A stretch of DNA of 64,000 nt. Source: a virus. Below the pieces are notes generated by a model that saw nothing but the letters and a program-made list of their open reading frames with translations, was not told the origin of the DNA and did not search any database. This document shows, piece by piece, positions 8,235 to 15,663 of the stretch. The first letter of the stretch is position 1. Each line of letters opens with the position of its first letter. Where the stretch lies: positions 21,050 through 85,049 of IMG/VR virus record IMGVR_UViG_3300049432_000151, one strand, 5' to 3'. The translations under genes were made by a program, and so were the position numbers.

Positions 8235-8806
8235 AGTCCGCATTCGATGAGATCCGTGCGGATGAGTACTCTGTCGCGAACGAAGCGGCGCAGCTCGGCC
8301 TGCTGCTGATCAACAAGGTCGAAGAACACGAGCACCTGCAGCCAGCGAACATCGGGTACGTCTTTCGAGATGACGAGATCCGGCGCCGCGGCAAGGTGGT
8401 TGGTGCCGAGGCAATCCTCGTCGAACGCATTCTGCAAAGCGACCCGCGATACGCGCGGCTCGTAAAGTGGGCGTTTCTCCGGGTCTTGGGCGCCGCCGAG
8501 CTGCCCGACTTCATCGTCCTCATCGACCACAACATCTGGGAAGGGCTCGACGTAGAGCAGCGCCTCGCGCTCGTGGACCACGAGTTGTCGCATTGCTCTT
8601 ACCAGACCGAGGACGACGGCGCGACCCAGAAGTTCCGCAAAGATGGATCGCCCCTCTGGGCCGTGCGCGGGCACGACGTTGAGGAGTTTGCGTCAGTGGT
8701 CCAGCGCAACGGCCTATGGAACGCCGAGCTGGTAACGTTCGCGCGCGCAATCGTCGATTCCTTGGCGACCCGCGGCACACCGGCTTACCTCGACGGAGCG
8801 CAGTAG
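8231..8806 (+). CDS. Putative phage metallopeptidase (HExxH)
   Basis: A 191-aa protein with zinc-binding HELSHC around residues 117-122 inside VDHELSHC, preceded by the hydrophobic strand DFIVLIDHNIW. It ends with a VRGHDVEEFASVVQRNG helix. This matches the putative phage metallopeptidase family (PF18894, as I recall it) found in many tailed phages and prophages; its substrate is unknown. Starts with TTG coupled to the previous stop. It is the last gene of the rightward early operon and converges on the secreted-protein gene at 8810. Confidence 0.75.
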   Translation: MKSAFDEIRADEYSVANEAAQLGLLLINKVEEHEHLQPANIGYVFRDDEIRRRGKVVGAEAILVERILQSDPRYARLVKWAFLRVLGAAELPDFIVLIDHNIWEGLDVEQRLALVDHELSHCSYQTEDDGATQKFRKDGSPLWAVRGHDVEEFASVVQRNGLWNAELVTFARAIVDSLATRGTPAYLDGAQ

Positions 8807-8809
8807 CAA

Positions 8810-9118
8810 CTATTTGATCGTGCCCGCGTCCTTGCTGCACGATGTCCAATCGTTGAGGCAGTTTTGATGGCATTTGTCCTGGATCGCGCCATTCTCTTCC
8901 TTCGATAGCTCCGCGCGGCGGCCCCGATGTAGAGCGTTGCACTTCTTCAGGCAGTTGCCGATCGCGAGGTTGCATCGGCCCTGTTTGTCATCAGGTTTTT
9001 TCGCGACGACCTTCGGCTTCTTAGTCTTCGATACCGTGGTGGTGGTCTGAGATTGCGTCGCGGGCAAAAGCGCGACGAAGGCGAACATAACCGCAAGCGC
9101 TAACGCTGATCTCACCAT
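8810..9118 (-). CDS. Small secreted cysteine-rich protein
   Basis: A 102-aa protein with a clear Sec signal (hydrophobic ALALAVMFAFVALLPA, cleavage near TQS), a Thr/Lys-rich linker, and a C-terminal domain with six cysteines in two clusters (C......C...C and C...C......C), which would form three disulphides. It faces against the surrounding phage genes and has its own upstream element (copy B at 9148-9176), so it behaves as an independently transcribed cargo gene. No family recognised. A GGAG ribosome-binding site lies just before the ATG. Confidence 0.7.
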   Translation of the reverse strand: MVRSALALAVMFAFVALLPATQSQTTTTVSKTKKPKVVAKKPDDKQGRCNLAIGNCLKKCNALHRGRRAELSKEENGAIQDKCHQNCLNDWTSCSKDAGTIK

Positions 9119-9147
9119 GATTGATCTCCTGTTTCCGCTTCATGGAA

Positions 9148-9176
9148 GGAGAGCCATCCGGCTGCAAACCCCTACC
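9148..9176 (-). promoter_or_regulatory. Bipartite motif copy B (GGTAGGG-N16-CTCTCC)
   Basis: On the minus strand GGTAGGG (9176-9170) and CTCTCC (9153-9148, one mismatch to CACTCC) are 16 bases apart and end 30 bases before the start of the secreted Cys-rich gene. The CTCCT part could also pair with the AGGAG ribosome-binding site of the same gene. Confidence 0.55.
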
Positions 9177-9193
9177 CGCAAAATGGAACCGAC

Positions 9194-9523
9194 ATGACTG
9201 AACGAGGAGAGGGCTTCGTCGCGTCGAACCTGGCGAGCATGGCCGCAGAGATCGCTGCTCTCGACGCTGCTCCCGCTCCGCTCGTTGATCAGATCGTGGT
9301 GGACGCATCCGCACAGGGCTCACCCGCCGTCGTGTCGCTTCGGTGCGGTGATGAGGAGTTCGGGTGGCATGAGGTCCCCGGCGGACTTGCCGCCGTCTTC
9401 CAGCACGTGATGACACTCACCCATGAGTACGGCACGCGAATTGTCGAGGTCCACGGGAAGCATGAAGCCGTTGATCGATGGCTCGTACAACCCCTGAAGG
9501 ACTACGGCCACGCTGTTCGGTAG
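9194..9523 (+). CDS. Hypothetical 109-aa acidic protein
   Basis: A soluble acidic protein; the second half shows alternating beta and helix (IVVDASAQGSPAVVSLRCGDEEFGWHEV, then a helix with VFQHVMTLTHEYG). No domain recognised. It starts 18 bases beyond motif copy B, which points the other way, so the region between it and the 8810 gene is a divergent promoter region. It could be a phage accessory gene. The coding call rests on length, codon pattern and position only. Confidence 0.55.
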   Translation: MTERGEGFVASNLASMAAEIAALDAAPAPLVDQIVVDASAQGSPAVVSLRCGDEEFGWHEVPGGLAAVFQHVMTLTHEYGTRIVEVHGKHEAVDRWLVQPLKDYGHAVR

Positions 9524-9634
9524 CGCTGATTGTCGAACGGCCAAAGTCCAGTACCGAACGTGCGTCACTGACGGTCTTCACTCCGCCGACCTATGCGAAC
9601 AGAGTAGGACGATTACAGTCACGAAATCAGGCGA

Positions 9635-10669
9635 CTACCCTGCAACGCCGGAGAGCACGGCCTTCACCGTGGTTGCCGGCACATCCATTTGGAAGCTCTT
9701 GGACGATTGCCTGAGGATTGGACCGATAGGTTCACTGAAATCGCCGAGGTACGTATTCGCAGCGTCGAAAACACTAAAGTAGACACTGATGCTCAACTCT
9801 TTATCGGAAGCGTTGAAAGCTGATCCAACGATAGATGTTCTGCTTCCAGACTTAACGACACGCCACCCGGATATGCTCCAACGTTTATCGGCACCGCTGA
9901 AATCACCGCCGACGGGAGTCGCAAACTCGGCGCTGAAAGCCTTCTGAACTTCGCCGACCTCCTTAATACGTTGTTCGAGACGACGTCGCTCTTCATGAGG
10001 CAACCCGCTAGTTTGGCTCTTTGCGTACAACGCCGAAAAGAGTAGGGAAACGAGGTTACGATCGGCGTTCGTAGCGACCGCCCCCTCGAGTAGGACTATC
10101 GCTTCATCCCATCGTTGCGTGCTCGTCAGCGAATCTGCGAGTGCGGCAACGCGCTGGGGATCATTTGGCAGTTCCTTTAGCAGCGCACGGCGAACATTGA
10201 TCGCCGACTGCCAATCGGATGAGGCTTCGAAGTACCACGCCATCAGGTTTCTGGCTCGCACATCACGTGGATCACGAATGAGTACGTCGCGCAAGAGACG
10301 GCGAGCCTTCTCGCGCTGCTCCGGCGTGGCCGTTCGCGGCAATCGCGTAGGCGCTGATTCAGGGACTCTCACAACTGCAGGACCAAGACTAGTACCCGCG
10401 AGCAAGTCCCAAGCAGCGTCTAGGTCGCGTTCTGCCTCTAGCTGTGTCGTGCGCTCCGACGTGCGAGCCGTGGTGAGGTAGTTCGATACAACAATGACGC
10501 TATTAGTCACGCCGATAGTCAGACCCAATGCGGCAATCACTAACGTGACGCGATCCTTTGTTGCCATCCGGTCGGCCGCCGTAGGCGCCCGGGCTCCCTT
10601 GGGCGCTGGCGCGTTTGAGGCGTCGTCAGTTGAGGTTTCTGATTTAGTGGTGATGTCGCTCTCGGACAT
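9635..10669 (-). CDS. Membrane-anchored TPR protein
   Basis: A 344-aa protein counted from ATG 10669, which has GGGAG 8 bases upstream; a longer N-terminus is possible. After a Ser/Thr/Ala-rich tail comes one membrane helix (about 45-65, VTLVIAALGLTIGVTNSVIVV), then tetratricopeptide-like helix pairs around 120-215 (ARNLMAWYFEASSDWQSAI..., ALADSLTSTQRWDEAIVLLEGAV), and a C-terminal beta domain. The N-in topology with an outside TPR suggests a scaffold at the envelope. It lies antisense to the phage block directly before the terminase genes, so it is probably cargo rather than morphogenetic. Confidence 0.7.
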   Translation of the reverse strand: MSESDITTKSETSTDDASNAPAPKGARAPTAADRMATKDRVTLVIAALGLTIGVTNSVIVVSNYLTTARTSERTTQLEAERDLDAAWDLLAGTSLGPAVVRVPESAPTRLPRTATPEQREKARRLLRDVLIRDPRDVRARNLMAWYFEASSDWQSAINVRRALLKELPNDPQRVAALADSLTSTQRWDEAIVLLEGAVATNADRNLVSLLFSALYAKSQTSGLPHEERRRLEQRIKEVGEVQKAFSAEFATPVGGDFSGADKRWSISGWRVVKSGSRTSIVGSAFNASDKELSISVYFSVFDAANTYLGDFSEPIGPILRQSSKSFQMDVPATTVKAVLSGVAG

Positions 10670-10835
10670 TTGCCCTACTCCCTGCACCGCGGTGCTACGC
10701 GTGTTGCCGGCTGTCTCTCTGACGACTAATGATTCCCATCGGTGAGGCCTCCACCGGCAAACATGCGCATTCCACAGGTAGTGAACTGGTTTTCTGAATT
10801 TGTGGCGTGCGGATTCACGTTCCGTCCGTAAGCAT

Positions 10836-11465
10836 ATGCTTCCCTACGTCCAGTCGTACAACGACCCGAAGATCGAGAAGGCGTATCACCGCTACCTGAA
10901 GGGTGACTCTCAGCGGGCCATCGCCAAGGCGCTGAACATCCCGCCGCGGACGGTCGCTCGGTACTGCAAGAAGGACGGCTGGCAATCGGAGCGTGAAGCC
11001 CGTCACGTGGCAGCAGAGGCCCCAAACGTGGCAGCAGTGGCAGCAACCGTCCAGACGCCTGCTGCCACCGAGGGACCTGTTCCGGAGAGTCGGATGGTCG
11101 GCATGGAGCGGATGCTCGGCGCACAGCAGCAGCTCACCGGGCTACTCGTCGAGGCGTTCAAGAAGGACGTCGAGAAGACGATCGCCGACGCGGCCACTGT
11201 CGGCAAGCCGATGAGCCGGTCGCAAATCGCGCAGCTCACGTCGCTCGGCAACAACCTGCTAACGATGCAGCGCAAGGCGTGGTGTGTACCGGACAAGATC
11301 GAGACGAAGGACACCACGCCAACCGCGCCTGATCGCGTGCGCACCCTGAAGGATGACGAACTCCAGAACCGCCTCACCGAGGCCCGTCGAGCTCGAGAAG
11401 AGGCCGATCGAAGAAGAGGAGCTGCTGCTCCTCGAGGAGGATCTGCGACGCCGAGCGTCAACTAG
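10836..11465 (+). CDS. terS: Terminase small subunit
   Basis: A 209-aa protein. Residues ~15-45 form a helix-turn-helix (YLKGDSQRAIAKALNIPPRTVARY), typical of small terminases that recognise the packaging site. The central part (about 90-150) is helical and probably drives oligomerisation, and the tail is Arg-rich. Its 3' end overlaps the large terminase start by 113 bases. The start is ATG 10836 because the HTH begins shortly after. With TerL it selects and cuts concatemeric phage DNA for loading into the procapsid. Confidence 0.8.
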   Translation: MLPYVQSYNDPKIEKAYHRYLKGDSQRAIAKALNIPPRTVARYCKKDGWQSEREARHVAAEAPNVAAVAATVQTPAATEGPVPESRMVGMERMLGAQQQLTGLLVEAFKKDVEKTIADAATVGKPMSRSQIAQLTSLGNNLLTMQRKAWCVPDKIETKDTTPTAPDRVRTLKDDELQNRLTEARRAREEADRRRGAAAPRGGSATPSVN

Positions 11466-12909
11466 CCTGCACGAGTTCGTTGCGCAGGCGTGGCACGTCG
11501 TCGAGCCCGCAGTACCGTTCAAAGACAACTGGCACGTCGGCGCGATCTGCGAGCACCTCGAGGCCATCTACCGGGGCGAGATCCTGCGGCTGCTCATCAA
11601 CGTTCCATTCCGCACGGCGAAGTCCACGATTGTCAGCGTCATGTCACCGGCGTGGCAGTGGATTCATCGGCCGGCTCACAAGTTCCTCTGCGGGTCGTAC
11701 GCGGCGAAGCTGGCGATCCGCGACAACCTCAAGATGCGGCGGCTGATCCAGTCGCCGTGGTACCAGGAGCGCTGGGGCCGCGGCTTCAACCTCGTCGACA
11801 ACAGCGACTGGGGCGACCCTGACGGCTTCAAGCTCACGGACGACCAGAACCAGAAGGTCCGGTTCGAGAACGACCGCACCGGATACCGCATCGCGTTCGG
11901 GTTCGACGGCGGCGTGATGGGCGATGGCGGCAACACCGTCATCATCGACGACCCTCACGATCGCAACCAGGCACACTCCGAGAAAGAGCGCGACAGGCAT
12001 CTCACCACGTTCGACGAGGCGGTTACGACTCGTCTCAATGACCCAACGCGAGATTCGATCGTGATCATCATGCAGCGACTGCATGAGAGCGATCTCTCAG
12101 GTCATGTGCTCGCGAAGGGCGGCTACGAACACGTCCTGATCCCGATGCACTACGACCCGAAGCGGTCGCGTGTGACGGTAACCGGGTGGGAAGATCCGCG
12201 CACGGAAGAGGGCCAGTTGATGCACCCCGATCGGTTCCCTGAGCCGGTCGTCGCGCAGATCGAAAAGGACATCGGCCCGTACGCGGCGGCCGGGCAGCTC
12301 GAGCAGCGACCCGCGCCATCGGAAGGCGGCATCCTCAAAAAGCAATGGTGGCGGTTCTACAACGACGACGAGCTGCCGGAGACGTTCGATCGCGAGTGCC
12401 AGATGTGGGATCTCGCGTTCAAGAAGACAAAGACGTCGAACTTCATCGCTGGCCAGGCGTGGGGCAAGAAGGGAGCGAACTGCTACCTGAAGCCCGACGA
12501 GGTCTACGCGCGGCTCGACTTCCCCGAAACGATCAAAGCAATGAAGGCGTTCTCGGTCCGGTATCCGCGCGGAGCTAAGCTGGTCGAGGACAAGGCCAAC
12601 GGGCCCGCGGCGATCTCGACGCTGAAAAATGACATCGCGGGCCTCATGCCCGTGGGCGAGGACGGCGGAGCCGAGGGCGTTGCGCATTCAGTCGCTCCAT
12701 ACATAGCCGCTGGCAACGTCTTCCTGCCGAACCCATACGACCGCCAGGGCAATCAGCGGCCTGACCGCGCTTGGGTATTGAGGCTCATCGCAAACGCGGC
12801 AACGTTTCCGAACGGGTCCATTCCGGCCGGGTCGCACGGTGACGACATCGTCGCGATGGTTTACGCAATTCACTACCTGATGCACCGACCGAAGGCGAGG
12901 GTGATCTGA
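11353..12909 (+). CDS. terL: Terminase large subunit (ATPase-nuclease packaging motor)
   Basis: A 518-aa protein. N-terminal ATPase: Walker A-like VPFRTAKST at 84-92 and Walker B VIIDD at 196-200, followed by a RNQAHSE segment. C-terminal RNase H-like nuclease: first acidic residue in MWDLAFKKT (Asp353), second in VEDKANG (near 411-417), third in HGDDIVAMVYA near the end. These are the expected motor and nuclease elements of large terminases, and the length fits. The overlap with the small subunit and the TGATG junction with the next gene mark it as part of one late operon. Confidence 0.93.
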   Translation: MTNSRTASPRPVELEKRPIEEEELLLLEEDLRRRASTSLHEFVAQAWHVVEPAVPFKDNWHVGAICEHLEAIYRGEILRLLINVPFRTAKSTIVSVMSPAWQWIHRPAHKFLCGSYAAKLAIRDNLKMRRLIQSPWYQERWGRGFNLVDNSDWGDPDGFKLTDDQNQKVRFENDRTGYRIAFGFDGGVMGDGGNTVIIDDPHDRNQAHSEKERDRHLTTFDEAVTTRLNDPTRDSIVIIMQRLHESDLSGHVLAKGGYEHVLIPMHYDPKRSRVTVTGWEDPRTEEGQLMHPDRFPEPVVAQIEKDIGPYAAAGQLEQRPAPSEGGILKKQWWRFYNDDELPETFDRECQMWDLAFKKTKTSNFIAGQAWGKKGANCYLKPDEVYARLDFPETIKAMKAFSVRYPRGAKLVEDKANGPAAISTLKNDIAGLMPVGEDGGAEGVAHSVAPYIAAGNVFLPNPYDRQGNQRPDRAWVLRLIANAATFPNGSIPAGSHGDDIVAMVYAIHYLMHRPKARVI

Positions 12910-13193
12910 TGCTCATGACGATCATTACGATTTTCGTCGTCACGCAGCTCGCGATCGCCGCCGTTGTGCTGCCGATCGCCTACATCCGGCGCCACGTTTA
13001 CCGCCGAAAGATGCTGTCGTTCTGCATGCGCGACTCGAATGGCGAGATCTACATCGTTGATCCGCAGACCGGCACGGCCCACAACTTCTCCAAGCTGCTC
13101 ACGGAACGGATGACGCCGTACAAACCGCGTTCTCCTCGGCAATCGAAGCGAGCACGCAGTCGCTTCCGTCGCCATCTCGCCGGGGCGCAATAG
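12909..13193 (+). CDS. Small phage membrane protein
   Basis: A 94-aa protein with one N-terminal membrane helix (about 1-28, rich in Ile, Val and Ala) followed by a short soluble part and a strongly basic tail rich in Arg and Lys. Its start overlaps the terminase stop (TGATG), and the portal gene begins 3 bases after its stop, so expression in the late operon is likely. Its position between terminase and portal sometimes holds head-joining or inner-membrane proteins, but no family is recognised. Confidence 0.65.
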   Translation: MLMTIITIFVVTQLAIAAVVLPIAYIRRHVYRRKMLSFCMRDSNGEIYIVDPQTGTAHNFSKLLTERMTPYKPRSPRQSKRARSRFRRHLAGAQ

Positions 13194-13196
13194 CGG

Positions 13197-15635
13197 ATGA
13201 GGAACTTTCTTTCACTCCGCGGAGCCGGCGTTCTGCCTGGTATTCCGCGCAGTGACTCGTCTCCTCTCGCCGGCTTGCCCGTCCTGTTTCCGAACGGCAC
13301 TCAGTCGCGTGACGGTGCTGTGTTCACTCGCGACCAGCCACCCGGAACGCAGCGACGCACGCACGACGAGATCGCATGGGAGGCGGTCAACCGTCTCTTC
13401 AGCTCGTCGCAGATGACGGGAACGTACGCGCCGAAGGAGGCATACGCGCTGTCGCCATGGATGGCGCCGGCGATCAACGCATTCGCAGGGACCGTGGCAG
13501 CTCGGACCTTCCGCGTCATGGAGCGGAAGAAGGTGCTCGACGAGCACTGGCTCCTCGACCTGATCGCACGCCCCAACAGGATGCTCCGCACGAGCGAATA
13601 CGCGCTGCTGTACTACACCGCCGCGCTGTGGCGCTACGACGGCGAAGTGTTCTGGGAGCTTGAGTACGGCAGTGACCCAAAGAAGAAGCCGGGTGACCGC
13701 CGAAGCGTCAAGGCGCAACCCACAGCGATCTGGCTCTGGCACCGCGGCTGCGTGACGCCGGCGCTCGACTCGCGGACCCGCGAGTTCCTCGGATGGGAGA
13801 TCAATTTCGAAGGCGCTCGGAAGTTCGTTGATCGCCTCGACATGCTGCACCTCCCGCAGTTCGACCCAACGAAATTCAATCCGCTCGGCCCATCGCGCGG
13901 CACGTCGATCTGGCAGGCGAAGCGTCTCGCGATGACAAACGAGATCCGCGCGCAGCGTTGGAATACCGAATGGTGGAGTCGCGGTATCGCGCCGTCAGTC
14001 GCGTTCGTGAACAAAGATGGCAACGCCGTCGGCGACTCGCCGGAAGCGGAAGAGCAGTTCTTGGCCAAAGTGAAAGCGAAGGTCGCCGGAAAGAACGGCG
14101 AGCCGATGCTATTCCTCGGTGACTGGGTCATCCAGCAGCTCGAGGCCTCGCAGCGCGACGCTCAGTTCATCGAGGGCATGGACCAGAACCGTAAGGCGAT
14201 CCTAGCCGGCAACACGCCGCCGATTGCGATGGGTGACAACGAAGCAAACTACGCGAACGCCAATGCGCAGATCAAGGCGTGGCTGTCGTTCGACGTCATT
14301 CCTGCTCTTTCGTTCTTCGCATCGTGCATCGACGTCACGTTCATTTACGACGAGCCGCGGATCTGGACGGACTTCTCGACCGACGACATCGATGAGCTGC
14401 AGGAGGGCAAGGCAGCCCGTGTCGAACGGTATGTGAGCCTCATCCAGGCGCGTCACTCGCCGAAAGTCGCGGCACAGATCGCCGGCATCGACGTTGACCC
14501 GAGCATGCCCGGCTACGACCAGGTGTTCCTCTCGTTCTCGCAAATCCCGTACGAGTACGCCGTCGAAGGCCAGAGCGTCAGCGTGTCAAAGGATGACGAC
14601 CCAATGGGCGCCGACGCCGTACCAGCACAACAGGCCGCGGCTCGACCGAAACCCGTCGGGCAGGCAGCCGCAGACGAACCGACACCGCCAGCGGCCGCCG
14701 CCAAGAACGTCGAGCCAGCGCAGCGGACCCTCCGCATCGCGGTGCCGACCGATCCAACTCCGACACGAATTGTGAAGCCTATGTCATCCCGAGCCGCAGA
14801 CAGGGCTGACGACAAGATTCTCCGCGTCATTCTCGAGATCGTCGGCAAGGACACGAAGAAGCTCCGAGACAAGTCGCGTACATACCAGCTCCGCGCGTTC
14901 CAGGTCGGAACGGAGCAGGTCGGGAACGCTCTCGGTTTGGAGAAGTTCCTGCCGATCGACAACCCGCGTGTGATCGCGTTCCTTGAGGAGCGCGGCAACC
15001 TCATAACGTCGGTCCCGGAAGGCGTGGCGAACCGCATCTTCGCGAAGACGACAGGCCTGATTGAGAAGGGCACTACGCCGGAAGACATCGGGACCATCAT
15101 CCGCAAAGACTTCAACGTCCTCTCCGACTTCAAGGCGAGGCAGATCGGCCGGCAGGAAGTCGGCTCAGCGCTCAACGGCGGCCGTCACCTGCAGATGGTC
15201 GAAGAGGGCGTCGACGGTCGCGAGTGGCTATCGTCGAAAGACGCGCGCGTCCGGGACTCTCATGTCAGCGTCGACGGTGAAGTTGTCGAGGGCGTCGACG
15301 CGAAGTACTCGAACGGATTGCGCTACCCGCAGGATCCGGAAGGCGACGCATCAGAGACGATCAACTGCCGATGCATTGAACTGCCTGCTGTCGGCGGCGG
15401 GCAGCGCGCAGCTCGTTGCGCCGCACACCTGCGCGCGATCGGCGCGCTGGCCATTCGTGAGGCTGCAGCACAGAACGAAACGATCGACGAGCGCGCCGGG
15501 TACTGGCGTGCAGTCGTGCTGGCGAAGGATGTTCGGGCGATCGAGCGGCAGATGGCCAGTGCCATCAGCTCGGTCATCAACGGCTGGCGCGCGCCGATTC
15601 TGAAGGCGCTCGCTGAACTCGGCGTCGCGAAGTAG
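13197..15635 (+). CDS. Portal protein fused to MuF-type head morphogenesis domain
   Basis: An 812-aa protein, about twice the size of an HK97-type portal. Residues ~40-430 carry portal features (INAFAGTVAARTFRVM; PIAMGDNEANYANANAQIKAW, the usual portal active helix region). A proline/alanine-rich linker around 470-530 leads to a C-terminal SPP1 gp7/Mu F-like domain (about 545-740) ending in the hallmark ETINCRC (NCRC 723-726). The portal forms the dodecameric DNA gateway, and MuF-type proteins are minor head proteins, sometimes delivering toxins. Fusion of the two in one chain occurs but is uncommon. The extra C-terminal ~85 residues are helical and not typed. Confidence 0.88.
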   Translation: MRNFLSLRGAGVLPGIPRSDSSPLAGLPVLFPNGTQSRDGAVFTRDQPPGTQRRTHDEIAWEAVNRLFSSSQMTGTYAPKEAYALSPWMAPAINAFAGTVAARTFRVMERKKVLDEHWLLDLIARPNRMLRTSEYALLYYTAALWRYDGEVFWELEYGSDPKKKPGDRRSVKAQPTAIWLWHRGCVTPALDSRTREFLGWEINFEGARKFVDRLDMLHLPQFDPTKFNPLGPSRGTSIWQAKRLAMTNEIRAQRWNTEWWSRGIAPSVAFVNKDGNAVGDSPEAEEQFLAKVKAKVAGKNGEPMLFLGDWVIQQLEASQRDAQFIEGMDQNRKAILAGNTPPIAMGDNEANYANANAQIKAWLSFDVIPALSFFASCIDVTFIYDEPRIWTDFSTDDIDELQEGKAARVERYVSLIQARHSPKVAAQIAGIDVDPSMPGYDQVFLSFSQIPYEYAVEGQSVSVSKDDDPMGADAVPAQQAAARPKPVGQAAADEPTPPAAAAKNVEPAQRTLRIAVPTDPTPTRIVKPMSSRAADRADDKILRVILEIVGKDTKKLRDKSRTYQLRAFQVGTEQVGNALGLEKFLPIDNPRVIAFLEERGNLITSVPEGVANRIFAKTTGLIEKGTTPEDIGTIIRKDFNVLSDFKARQIGRQEVGSALNGGRHLQMVEEGVDGREWLSSKDARVRDSHVSVDGEVVEGVDAKYSNGLRYPQDPEGDASETINCRCIELPAVGGGQRAARCAAHLRAIGALAIREAAAQNETIDERAGYWRAVVLAKDVRAIERQMASAISSVINGWRAPILKALAELGVAK

Positions 15636-15663
15636 CGCGCTTCCACGACGAAGGAGAACGAAC

